From the IMG/VR virus record IMGVR_UViG_3300047510_001399, positions 1 through 36,459 of that record: a DNA stretch of 36,459 bases. The stretch is one strand, 5' to 3'. The stretch comes from a virus. The position numbers and the translations under genes were made by a program. Each line of letters starts with the position of its first letter. The stretch's first letter is position 1. Below the pieces are notes generated by a model, which did no database searches, was not told the DNA's origin, and saw only the letters and a list, made by a program, of their open reading frames with translations. Shown in pieces: positions 1 through 4,393 of the stretch.

Positions 1-2
1 TG

Positions 3-278
3 AGAGAATACCTCTACTATTGTGTATACGAACTACTGCTATGGTATTCCAGTAAATACCCTGCTGTAAGACTACAGTCTTGGTACAGGAATGCTATTGA
101 TCAGTGTAGAAATGGCTGGGTATACATAAAGACTAAGATGACCATGGATGATGTGGATAGACAGCTAGAGTCTATTGATGTTGGTCCTAGTGGTGTGTCT
201 AGTCCTGTCTTTTCTAGTAAGCCGTCTGAGGTGGAGGGGTTGGATGAGATCCGCTTGAGAGCACCGTGGTCGGAGTAA
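3..278 (+). CDS. C-terminal part of an unidentified early protein (cut by window edge)
   Basis: An open frame runs in from the left edge and stops at TAA 276-278, giving 91 residues without a start. The first half is rich in Tyr, Trp and Leu (EYLYYCVYELLLWYSSKYP). The tail is hydrophilic and acidic (MTMDDVDRQLESI...LRAPWSE). The composition looks like real protein and the strand agrees with every other gene, so I prefer it to the opposing minus-strand frame. I do not recognise the family. The C-terminus (RAPWSE) resembles that of the next gene (RAPRTD), which may be chance. Confidence 0.5.
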   Translation, partial: REYLYYCVYELLLWYSSKYPAVRLQSWYRNAIDQCRNGWVYIKTKMTMDDVDRQLESIDVGPSGVSSPVFSSKPSEVEGLDEIRLRAPWSE

Positions 279-565
279 TCTGACAGAAAAATCCGAGGAG
301 GGTACGTAGGCATGTGGCCCCAGCAATCCCCCCATAGGGGGTCCTAAATATACCTTACCAGGTCAATCCGTACGGATGTACCAGTCAAACAGCGGCCGCA
401 AGTGTGGTGACATAGGGTTAGGGATGCGAGAGCCCTTGCGGTGCCTGGGATCTCATTAGATGGGAGATCTGATGAGGGGCATGGGATAGCCTTTGTGAGT
501 CTTAGTGTGATGCGAATTAATATCATTTAGAGAATATAAATACGAATAAATCTGTACGCAATCCA
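279..565. other. Non-coding leader with hairpins and possible early promoter
   Basis: This 287-nt stretch holds no convincing gene longer than an 11-codon mini-ORF (312-347). A good Shine-Dalgarno AGGAGG lies at 296-301, 10 nt before that ATG. A CCCCC/GGGGG hairpin with a CATA loop lies at 328-341, inside the mini-ORF. A GATCTC/GAGATC hairpin spans 449-469. The AT-rich stretch at about 493-545, before the next gene, could carry a host-type promoter, but I see no good -35/-10 pair. Confidence 0.4.
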
Positions 566-760
566 ATGCATCAATTCTCTACACCAATTGAACAGGCTTA
601 TCTCTCTATGTGTGATCGCTTAGATCGATTGGTTTGTGTTATGAATGACCCTTACATGAAGATCACAGACAAACAACGGGCCAAGATTAAACAGGCAGCA
701 GAAGCTATAGAGGAAGAGTGGATTGTTGATCCGAGCATGCGAGCACCACGGACAGACTGA
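566..760 (+). CDS. Hypothetical early protein, 64 aa
   Basis: A small soluble protein of unknown function beginning MHQFSTPIEQAYLSMCDRLDRL. The N-terminal half is predicted helical with a mild heptad pattern, followed by a basic stretch (ITDKQRAKIKQAAEAIEEEW) and a polar tail. ATG 566 is the first start after a leader without genes. No clear Shine-Dalgarno precedes it, as is common in cyanobacteria and their phages. It is followed by the structured non-coding region at 803-1006. It has no motif I can assign. In T7-like phages this position holds host-takeover genes, but that is inference from location only. Confidence 0.6.
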   Translation: MHQFSTPIEQAYLSMCDRLDRLVCVMNDPYMKITDKQRAKIKQAAEAIEEEWIVDPSMRAPRTD

Positions 761-802
761 GGGATTGTAACAACATTATTACAGCGACTTTTAGGGCCAG
801 AC

Positions 803-1006
803 CCCTTGCAAACACTAGGGTGTAGACGCCTGTCCAACTGGTTAGCCCGTCAGTCGGTTGCATTGGTGCAAGGGATGGGCCATCATTGCTGGTGTGAGGG
901 GGACAGCCGTCCCGTCTCACTTGCACCTAGACAACTGAAGACAGGGCGAACAGATGAACTGGGCAGCACGGCCCGCCGTGGATCAACGTCGACTCGTTGA
1001 CTGCCC
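803..1006 (+). ncRNA. Candidate structured RNA or 5' leader (multi-hairpin, three-way junction)
   Basis: A chain of perfect or near-perfect pairings fills the gap between two small genes. CCCTTGCA 803-810 pairs with 867-874 and encloses an ACAC-TAGG-GTGT hairpin (812-823) and an AACTG/CGGTT stem (836-840/855-859). A long hairpin follows at 891-927, with GGT/ACC, GTGAG/CTCAC and GGGAC/GTCCC arms and an AGCC loop. Finally GGGCAG 961-966 pairs with CTGCCC 1001-1006 around two hairpins, CACGG/CCGTG (967-980) and TCAACG/CGTTGA (983-1000), giving an exact three-way junction. There is no open frame with good context. It may be a stand-alone RNA or the leader of the gene at 1041. I do not recognise a known riboswitch class. 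Confidence 0.55.
858..871. repeat. Inverted repeat TTGCA-TTGG-TGCAA (TTRCA-N4-TGYAA family)
   Basis: A perfect copy of the 14-bp inverted repeat found at several gene junctions in this phage. Here it lies inside the structured region. Its right arm is also part of the 803-810/867-874 stem, so the two pairings are mutually exclusive. Confidence 0.6.
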
Positions 1007-1010
1007 ACTT

Positions 1011-1029
1011 GCCTCTCAATGAGGGAGGC
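1011..1029 (+). promoter_or_regulatory. Hairpin holding the Shine-Dalgarno sequence of the 1041 gene
   Basis: GCCTCTC (1011-1017) pairs with GGGAGGC (1023-1029) over an AATGA loop. The right arm contains GGAGG, 12 nt before ATG 1041, so the stem would hide a ribosome-binding sequence. A closely related hairpin lies before the next gene (1259-1277). The differing base keeps the pairing (T-G here, T-A there). A second weak AGGA at 1035-1038 is too close to the ATG to be a good alternative. Confidence 0.55.
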
Positions 1030-1040
1030 TAATTAGGACA

Positions 1041-1211
1041 ATGAACGACACTAAATTGTCTGTGTGGGGCGTCCGTGGATGGGATACCAAACAGCAGCGG
1101 TACGACATCCTTTCATATGTCACTGAAACCAAATCAGAAGCATATGCTAAGTGTGTTGCAATTCATCCAACCTTTGACGTTGAGGATGTCTATTTCATCG
1201 CAGACTACTGA
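1041..1211 (+). CDS. Small early protein, 56 aa (paralogue family member 1)
   Basis: ATG 1041 to TGA 1211 encodes 56 residues beginning MNDTKLSVWGVRGWD and ending DVYFIADY. The predicted order is strand, turn, strand, a helix around SEAYAKCVA, then a C-terminal aromatic strand. The same order appears in the small proteins at 1284, 2789 and 3509, which suggests a duplicated early gene family. The start is set by the Shine-Dalgarno hairpin at 1011-1029. Function is unknown. In other T7-like phages, genes at this position act on host machinery, which is only positional inference. Confidence 0.6.
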   Translation: MNDTKLSVWGVRGWDTKQQRYDILSYVTETKSEAYAKCVAIHPTFDVEDVYFIADY

Positions 1212-1229
1212 CAATCCGTAAAAGCGGGC

Positions 1230-1250
1230 GGCTAGGTGCAAACCCTAGCC
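1230..1250 (+). other. Perfect 7-bp hairpin in the 1211-1284 gap
   Basis: GGCTAGG (1230-1236) pairs with CCTAGCC (1244-1250) over a 7-nt loop. It has no T-run, so it is not a classical terminator. It sits 8 nt before the Shine-Dalgarno hairpin of the next gene and may be part of the same leader. Confidence 0.45.
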
Positions 1251-1258
1251 TGTCTATT

Positions 1259-1277
1259 GCCTCTCACTGAGAGAGGC
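1259..1277 (+). promoter_or_regulatory. Hairpin holding the Shine-Dalgarno sequence of the 1284 gene
   Basis: GCCTCTC (1259-1265) pairs perfectly with GAGAGGC (1271-1277) over an ACTGA loop. AGAGG in the right arm lies 7 nt before ATG 1284. It is a near copy of the 1011-1029 hairpin. The similarity extends a few bases on both sides, so the whole leader, not only the stem, was duplicated. Confidence 0.55.
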
Positions 1278-1283
1278 TTAATC

Positions 1284-1442
1284 ATGGCCACAATGAAACT
1301 CTATCGTATCACCTACCGTGATCGACAGAATAGAGAAACCGATTGGCCCATCATTGCACACAATGCAAGCGATGCGGTTAGGTGGTTTAATCGGCTTCAA
1401 CCTGAGGCCTTTAAGATCACATATTGCTTTCCGTCTGTCTGA
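1284..1442 (+). CDS. Small early protein, 52 aa (paralogue family member 2)
   Basis: A 52-residue protein starting at ATG 1284, just after a Shine-Dalgarno hairpin. An upstream non-ATG start would begin inside another hairpin and is unlikely. It contains LYRITYRD, a short linker, an Ala-rich helix (AHNASDAVRWFNRL) and a final strand (FKITYCF). It aligns best with the 3509 gene: both share LYR[IV][TS]Y-D, the spaced alanines of the helix, and P-x2-[FY]-[KR]-[IV]-T. A beta-beta-alpha-beta fold is likely. Function is unknown. The stop TGA runs into the inverted-repeat element at 1447. Confidence 0.6.
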   Translation: MATMKLYRITYRDRQNRETDWPIIAHNASDAVRWFNRLQPEAFKITYCFPSV

Positions 1443-1446
1443 TCAC

Positions 1447-1460
1447 TTACACCACTGTAA
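1447..1460. promoter_or_regulatory. Inverted repeat TTACA-CCAC-TGTAA
   Basis: A perfect copy of TTRCA-N4-TGYAA, extended by a C/G pair to 16 bp. It lies between the 1284 gene (stop 1442) and the DUF3574-like gene (ATG 1480). The preceding TGATCA is shared with the copies at 1781 and 2495. It may be an operator or an intercistronic RNA hairpin. Confidence 0.65.
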
Positions 1461-1479
1461 GCATTCACAATCACCAGCC

Positions 1480-1776
1480 ATGGCCAGCACCTATCAGCTG
1501 TTCTGCGGTCGCAACATTCCCGACTCAGCGGATGTTGTAAGCGAGGCGCAATTGTCGGACTTTATCCGGTTTGTTGTTTGTCCTCGATTTGATGCCTTTA
1601 CTGTTAGTGAGGCGCTCGGATTCTGGAAAGGTCAATCAGAATCAACAATGGTTCTATCTATCAGCTGTGAGAATTACGACGCACCTAAGGTGCAGGAGAT
1701 CGCCGAATTGTATAAAAAGCAATTCAGGCAGGATTCTGTCGGCATTCAGCAGCTGCCAGCCCTTTCGTTTGTCTGA
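1480..1776 (+). CDS. DUF3574-like protein, 98 aa
   Basis: Starting at ATG 1480, the 98-residue protein matches the layout of the DUF3574 family as I know it. It has an N-terminal strand (YQLFCGRNIP), a VSEAQLSDFI helix, the motif CPRFDAFTVSEALGFWKG (family: PRF-x-GxTVxDaxGxW) and a Ser/Glu-rich strand (SESTMVLSI). A helix ending YKKQFRQDSV and a closing strand (LSFV) follow. The family function is unknown. A longer frame starts upstream at 1318, but it overlaps the 1284 gene throughout and lacks family character there, so I reject that start. There is no signal peptide, unlike many bacterial members, so it is probably cytoplasmic. Confidence 0.65.
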   Translation: MASTYQLFCGRNIPDSADVVSEAQLSDFIRFVVCPRFDAFTVSEALGFWKGQSESTMVLSISCENYDAPKVQEIAELYKKQFRQDSVGIQQLPALSFV

Positions 1777-1780
1777 TCAA

Positions 1781-1794
1781 TTGCAGGGATGCAA
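1781..1794. promoter_or_regulatory. Inverted repeat TTGCA-GGGA-TGCAA
   Basis: A perfect copy of TTRCA-N4-TGYAA four nt after the stop of the DUF3574-like gene, again preceded by TGATCA. The repeat contains an ATG (1789) in the same relative place as in the 2495, 5981 and 13536 copies, but here it opens only a 17-codon ORF. It overlaps the 5' arm of tRNA-like element A. Confidence 0.6.
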
Positions 1795-1827
1795 GCGGGA
1801 TGCGTGGGATCGGATCCCTCACCCCTG
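1784..1827 (+). ncRNA. tRNA-like mini element A (acceptor stem plus T-arm)
   Basis: 1784-1790 pairs with 1821-1827 at 6 of 7 positions, like an acceptor stem. Immediately inside is a T-arm-like hairpin: 5-nt arms 1804-1808 and 1816-1820 and the 7-nt loop ATCGGAT. Only 13 nt (1791-1803) stand where D and anticodon arms would be. The geometry matches elements B and C. It cannot decode. It resembles the acceptor-plus-T-arm minimal substrates of RNase P. Confidence 0.45.
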
Positions 1828-1829
1828 TT

Positions 1830-1851
1830 TGGCACCTATTGATGCGTGCCA
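1830..1851 (+). other. Hairpin TGGCAC-10 nt-GTGCCA after element A
   Basis: A 6-bp stem with a 10-nt loop directly after tRNA-like element A. Element B is likewise followed by a TGGC.../...GCCA hairpin (2740-2762). The following bases up to the ATG also resemble those after B (AATTGTC, then GTTTA). The two leaders therefore look like diverged copies of one composite unit. Confidence 0.45.
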
Positions 1852-1875
1852 TCCAATTGTCATTTGTTTAATGCG

Positions 1876-2490
1876 ATGACTCAGCTTACAGTTAATCAGC
1901 GGCATATTGTCGCTCGGTTTATGGATGCCACTAGCCTTGAGATTGAACAGGGCAAAGAATGGTATCGGCAGGCCTTTAATGTTTGCAATCGCATTGGCCT
2001 GGATTATGGGCTGAATGCAGAGACTGTAGCCGCTGTGATTGCTGCCCTCTCACCAAATAATAAGTGGGAGCGCAACATTAAAGACGCTGAGAATGTGGTT
2101 GCTGCCTACATGTTGGGCGGTGTTGATGATGCCTTAGGTGTTCGTGTTTGCACCTATGGCAAGAATCTTTCTAAGGCTGTCGACATCCTTAACAGCTGCC
2201 ACAACCGCTATGAAGAATTGCTCAAAGGTCCCAAGATCATTGAATTCTATCATTGTATCACGGGACTTTATGAAGACGTCTGTATTGACGGCCACGCATA
2301 TTCGGTGTGGTTTGGCGAGCGTCTCACCATGAAGCAAGTTCCCTCCATTGGCAAGAAACTGCGTGAACAGATCAAATCTGATTATCGCACAGCCACACAG
2401 TTTGTTAATGACAACGGCGATGAGTATTTCACCACCTGTCAGATACAGGCCATTACCTGGTGTGCTCACAAGCGTCTTCATGGTGTTTGA
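1876..2490 (+). CDS. Phage early protein, 204 aa (possible helix-hairpin-helix/DNA-glycosylase-like fold)
   Basis: A soluble, mostly helical protein. Visible motifs are an N-terminal helix (RHIVARFMDATS), VIAALSPNNKWERNIKDAENVV at about residues 60-80, a central KIIEFYHCITGLYEDVCIDGHAYSVWFG and a C-terminal QAITWCAHK. The combination ALSP...W..N, a Gly-rich helical turn and D-x-HA occurs in a family of uncharacterised phage proteins that I associate with glycosylase-like helix-hairpin-helix folds (possibly DUF7178). I cannot confirm this by search. ATG 1876 is chosen over 1846 because it lies just after the composite leader. Its stop TGA begins the junction element at 2491-2508. Confidence 0.6.
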   Translation: MTQLTVNQRHIVARFMDATSLEIEQGKEWYRQAFNVCNRIGLDYGLNAETVAAVIAALSPNNKWERNIKDAENVVAAYMLGGVDDALGVRVCTYGKNLSKAVDILNSCHNRYEELLKGPKIIEFYHCITGLYEDVCIDGHAYSVWFGERLTMKQVPSIGKKLREQIKSDYRTATQFVNDNGDEYFTTCQIQAITWCAHKRLHGV

Positions 2491-2494
2491 TCAA

Positions 2495-2508
2495 TTACAG
2501 CAATGGAA
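2495..2508. promoter_or_regulatory. Near-copy of the inverted repeat, TTACA-GCAA-TGGAA
   Basis: One mismatch to TTRCA-N4-TGYAA. It is preceded by TGATCA, as at 1447 and 1781, and its fourth spacer base plus TG form the ATG (2503) of the RHH gene. The RNA polymerase (5981) and exonuclease (13536) copies have the same arrangement. Confidence 0.5.
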
Positions 2509-2679
2509 GCCACTACACTTCGGGCACGCTATTTAATGCGTAAGCCTCAACGAATTACCTTCACAATTAATCATCACACCTATCAGAGGTTGGTTGAACG
2601 CTCACTGAATGAAGGTCGCAGTCTTAGTAATCTTGTCGCTCATCTTGTCGAGAAGGTTATTGATTCTCAGCCCCATTAG
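2503..2679 (+). CDS. Ribbon-helix-helix DNA-binding protein, 58 aa
   Basis: A 58-residue protein with the CopG/Arc-type ribbon-helix-helix pattern. A basic N-terminus (RKPQ) leads into the strand RITFTIN, then helix A (HHTYQRLVERSLNEG), the turn RSLSN and helix B (LVAHLVEKVID). The strand would insert in the DNA major groove of a dimer, and such dimers bind short inverted repeats. The start ATG 2503 lies inside the degenerate inverted repeat at 2495-2508, 12 nt after the previous stop. It could regulate its own operon and is one of two phage proteins (with the MarR-like gene at 4394) that might bind TTRCA-N4-TGYAA. The targets are inference. Confidence 0.7.
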   Translation: MEATTLRARYLMRKPQRITFTINHHTYQRLVERSLNEGRSLSNLVAHLVEKVIDSQPH

Positions 2680-2691
2680 TGTAAACCAACG

Positions 2692-2737
2692 GGGTGCAAT
2701 AATGCGCGATTGCTGGGGATCGAATCCCTTTGCACCC
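2692..2737 (+). ncRNA. tRNA-like mini element B (acceptor stem plus T-arm)
   Basis: The best formed of three copies. GGGTGCA (2692-2698) pairs perfectly with TGCACCC (2731-2737). Directly inside is a T-arm-like hairpin with arms 2714-2718 and 2726-2730 and the loop ATCGAAT, one base from the canonical TTCGAAT. Only 15 nt (2699-2713) replace the D and anticodon arms. An alternative GCAAT/ATTGC pairing competes with part of the acceptor stem. It lies between the RHH gene and the 2789 gene, where a processing site would separate the mRNAs. Confidence 0.55.
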
Positions 2738-2739
2738 TC

Positions 2740-2762
2740 TGGCCACAACACTACTGTGGCCA
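2740..2762 (+). other. Perfect 8-bp hairpin after element B
   Basis: TGGCCACA (2740-2747) pairs with TGTGGCCA (2755-2762) over a 7-nt loop, two nt after the tRNA-like element. It has no T-run. It corresponds to the hairpin at 1830-1851. Confidence 0.55.
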
Positions 2763-2764
2763 AA

Positions 2765-2789
2765 TCACCATCACTAATTGTCGCGTTTA
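2765..2789 (+). repeat. 25-nt repeat, copy 1 (candidate promoter)
   Basis: This 25-nt sequence, starting TCACCATCACTAAT, recurs at 3887-3911 with one mismatch. Its first 12 bases, including the T before it in two cases, recur at 5650-5661. Copies 1 and 2 follow strong hairpins and precede small genes; copy 2 lies right after a terminator, where a promoter would be expected. The last base of this copy is the A of ATG 2789. It does not match the Syn5 RNA polymerase promoter consensus as I remember it. Confidence 0.5.
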
Positions 2790-2977
2790 TGGAGGATTCT
2801 AGATTTGCTGTAACGTTTGGCTTTCGCATGAATCGTGGGGGCCTGAGAATTACAGGCTCACATATTGTTCATGCACCTAATAGTCGATTGGCTTGGCAAC
2901 GTGCTAAGTCAATGTGTGCTAGGCATGAACAGGTTCTTTATGTTGATCACATCAAAGATGATCAAGTCATTACATAG
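2789..2977 (+). CDS. Small early protein, 62 aa (paralogue family member 3)
   Basis: Starting at ATG 2789, at the end of the 25-nt repeat, it encodes 62 residues beginning MEDSRFAVTFGFRMNRGG. It has strands RFAVTFGF and LRITGSHIVHA, a helix SRLAWQRAKSMCARH and a strand VLYVDHI. The order and the Ala-Trp helix resemble the small proteins at 1284 and 3509, so I place it in the same putative family with lower certainty. The longer upstream frame from 2609 crosses the RHH gene, tRNA-like element B and the hairpin, and is rejected. Function is unknown. Confidence 0.55.
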   Translation: MEDSRFAVTFGFRMNRGGLRITGSHIVHAPNSRLAWQRAKSMCARHEQVLYVDHIKDDQVIT

Positions 2978-3060
2978 AGCTACCAATCCGCTCTACTTCG
3001 CTTCATTTTTAGTATTCGGTTTTATTCGTTCCATTCCACGTCCATTCTGGAGAAAATCCA

Positions 3061-3243
3061 ATGCGCTACAACGCTGATACCGATCGTGCCCGTCTGCTGG
3101 ATGAATTGGCTGCAGAATCGCGGGCTGTGATTAGTAAACTCCATCCGCCCGCCCCTCGAGAGATCGTCTGGAGCAGTCTGGAGGGTCGGTGGGTGCAGCA
3201 CTCTGCAGCCAAGACTGAAGAAAATCTAGTCGTTACAAAATAA
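3061..3243 (+). CDS. Hypothetical early protein, 60 aa
   Basis: A 60-residue protein beginning MRYNADTDRARLLDELAAESRAVISKL, with a charged N-terminal helix, a Pro-rich turn (HPPAPRE) and a C-terminal half with Trp residues (IVWSSLEGRWVQHS). GGAG at 3050-3053 is a usable Shine-Dalgarno 7 nt before ATG 3061. The preceding 83-nt gap is pyrimidine-rich without clear structure. I do not recognise a family. Confidence 0.6.
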   Translation: MRYNADTDRARLLDELAAESRAVISKLHPPAPREIVWSSLEGRWVQHSAAKTEENLVVTK

Positions 3244-3311
3244 TACATGTGTACTGTCATCTTTAGGTGGCTTTTTTAACTTGCTATTCATTATCGCACC
3301 CTATCCCTAAG

Positions 3312-3512
3312 ATGATTGATGTTGTACATGAGCTCGGGGTCATTACTCGGGCTCAGTCATCCCACATCCACACGCTTGTGGACGAACTGAATCATGTTGC
3401 CAGTGATTCTGATTTATACGGATATCTTGATAAGAATCTTGAGCGTGCCGTCTTGGTGCGTGACTTACTGATCGACCTGATCGAATCGTTGGTTAATTTG
3501 GAGGAGGCATGA
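3312..3512 (+). CDS. Hypothetical early protein, 66 aa
   Basis: ATG 3312 gives 66 residues of helical, acidic protein (MIDVVHELGVITRAQSSHIH...RDLLIDLIESLVNLEEA). A GTG at 3267 would add 15 hydrophobic residues encoded by a T-rich stretch that looks more like untranslated DNA, so I prefer ATG 3312. GGAGGC near the end of the gene provides the ribosome site for the next gene, whose ATG overlaps this stop (ATGA, 3509-3512), showing translational coupling. Family unknown. Confidence 0.6.
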   Translation: MIDVVHELGVITRAQSSHIHTLVDELNHVASDSDLYGYLDKNLERAVLVRDLLIDLIESLVNLEEA

Positions 3513-3703
3513 AAGCTGTGGCTAATTGTCCGGTTAAACACTGCCACCATTCTCTCTATCGTGTGAGCTATACAGACGTCAACGGTCTCCCAGGTTACTG
3601 GGATTTCTGGGCGAAAGATAAAGAGCACGCATGGCAGCAAGGCATTGAATTGTTGCCTCACTTCTACAGGGTTACCAACGTTTATTTGAAGGAAGATTGG
3701 TAG
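3509..3703 (+). CDS. Small early protein, 64 aa (paralogue family member 4)
   Basis: It starts in an ATGA overlap with the previous gene, preceded by GGAGG. After a Cys/His-containing N-terminus (CPVKHCHH, perhaps metal-binding) comes the family pattern: LYRVSYTD, a Gly/Pro linker, a WDFWAKDKEHAWQQGIELL helix and FYRVTNVYL. It is the closest relative of the 1284 protein. The extra Cys-x4-Cys-His-His N-terminus is absent from the other members. Function is unknown. Confidence 0.6.
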   Translation: MKAVANCPVKHCHHSLYRVSYTDVNGLPGYWDFWAKDKEHAWQQGIELLPHFYRVTNVYLKEDW

Positions 3704-3704
3704 T

Positions 3705-3863
3705 ATGATGGCAGAACGATATCCTGAGAATGCCACAACACTAGAGCGTTTAGAGTGGTATAGCAGGCATAAATTACACCATGAGAACAAGGCCCTTGCC
3801 AAGCTTGCCGATTATTTAGAGGAATGTTTTCTCTGGGAGATTGAGTTTCATCCGGAGGGCTGA
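3705..3863 (+). CDS. Hypothetical early protein, 52 aa
   Basis: ATG 3705 (or 3708) to TGA 3863 encodes 52 residues of helical protein (ATTLERLEWYSRHKLHHENKALAKLADYLEECF). It starts 1 nt after the previous stop. Its stop codon lies inside the terminator hairpin that closes the early operon. The spacing and position support a real gene. No family is recognised. Confidence 0.55.
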   Translation: MMAERYPENATTLERLEWYSRHKLHHENKALAKLADYLEECFLWEIEFHPEG

Positions 3864-3878
3864 AAGGCCCTCCTTTTT
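3854..3878 (+). terminator. Rho-independent terminator of the early small-gene operon
   Basis: GGAGGGCT (3854-3861) pairs with GGCCCTCC (3866-3873), seven Watson-Crick pairs plus one T-G, over a GAAA tetraloop, followed by TTTTT (3874-3878). It is a textbook intrinsic terminator that ends the early gene cluster. Confidence 0.9.
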
Positions 3879-3886
3879 ATGCGCTT

Positions 3887-3911
3887 TCACCATCACTAAT
3901 CGTCGCGTTTA
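3887..3911 (+). repeat. 25-nt repeat, copy 2 (candidate promoter)
   Basis: It matches 2765-2789 at 24 of 25 positions, and lies 9 nt after the terminator T-run. A repeat kept right behind a terminator fits a promoter for the next operon. It ends 3 nt before the possible TTG start at 3914. Confidence 0.5.
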
Positions 3912-3913
3912 CC

Positions 3914-4051
3914 TTGAAAAAGAAAGCCTCACCCACCAAAGCAGCCCGAATTGAATTCCAACCAGGGCCGCCTAAGTTGACACACCAAGGCTGCGGCCGC
4001 TGTAGTCTTCCTCGTAAAGGACGCAAAGCCTATCGAGGCCAGGGCCGTTAA
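3914..4051 (+). CDS. Possible small basic protein, 45 aa (TTG start)
   Basis: The frame TTG 3914 to TAA 4051 encodes a very basic 45-residue peptide beginning with three lysines and ending KAYRGQGR, with a CGRC pair at about residues 27-30. No ATG or GTG is available in this frame. A half zinc-ribbon or nucleic-acid-binding peptide is conceivable. The base usage looks coding, but without a Shine-Dalgarno sequence the call is weak; otherwise 3912-4099 has no gene. Confidence 0.35.
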   Translation: MKKKASPTKAARIEFQPGPPKLTHQGCGRCSLPRKGRKAYRGQGR

Positions 4052-4099
4052 TTGTCTAGGCATTAATGCTGATCCGTTCACCACCGCACCACCACCACC

Positions 4100-4363
4100 A
4101 TGGTCTTTGCTAAGCCTGCCATTGTCCTGAGCACCCTGCTCCTGATCCAGCCTGCTGCAGCCCAGCCCAATTATGCTGAACTGGGAGGCATTATCGCTGG
4201 AGAAGTGGTCTGTTCCTTAAGCCGCCAGGGGCAATCCGCCCAGGTGCTGGCCACGGAGCTTGACCGAGTCACCACCAAGCTTCTGGCCAAGGGGCTACTG
4301 AAAGCTAGCGAGGAGGATGCCTATCTGGAGGCAGCGCGAGCGGTATTCCAGGAGTGTCCGTGA
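4100..4363 (+). CDS. Secreted (periplasmic) small protein, 87 aa
   Basis: The N-terminus MVFAKPAIVLSTLLLIQPAAA is a good Sec signal peptide, with a Lys in the n-region, a Leu-rich core and AAA/Q cleavage after about residue 21. The mature protein is about 65 residues with two cysteines (VVCSLS and the C-terminal ECP) that could form a disulfide in the periplasm. It resembles small secreted cyanobacterial proteins of unknown function. The DNA is GC-richer than the early genes. It lies upstream of the regulator/integrase cassette, a typical place for a lysogenic-conversion or superinfection-exclusion gene. That role is inference. Confidence 0.65.
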   Translation: MVFAKPAIVLSTLLLIQPAAAQPNYAELGGIIAGEVVCSLSRQGQSAQVLATELDRVTTKLLAKGLLKASEEDAYLEAARAVFQECP

Positions 4364-4393
4364 TCCCTTACACTAGCGGAAGCGGAGACGACT

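Noticed and set aside
101-526. Minus-strand reading frames at 101-313 and 344-526
   Set aside because: All other genes are on the + strand. The first opposes a better + strand partial gene and the second covers hairpin-rich leader DNA. Neither shows family features.
1354-1368. Another inverted repeat TTGCA...TGCAA inside the 1284 gene
   Set aside because: The spacer is 5 nt, not 4, and it lies within coding sequence, so it does not fit the family.
3254-3277. Terminator before the 3312 gene (CATC/GGTG with a T-run)
   Set aside because: The stem is only four pairs including a T-G, so it is too weak to call despite the six T residues that follow.
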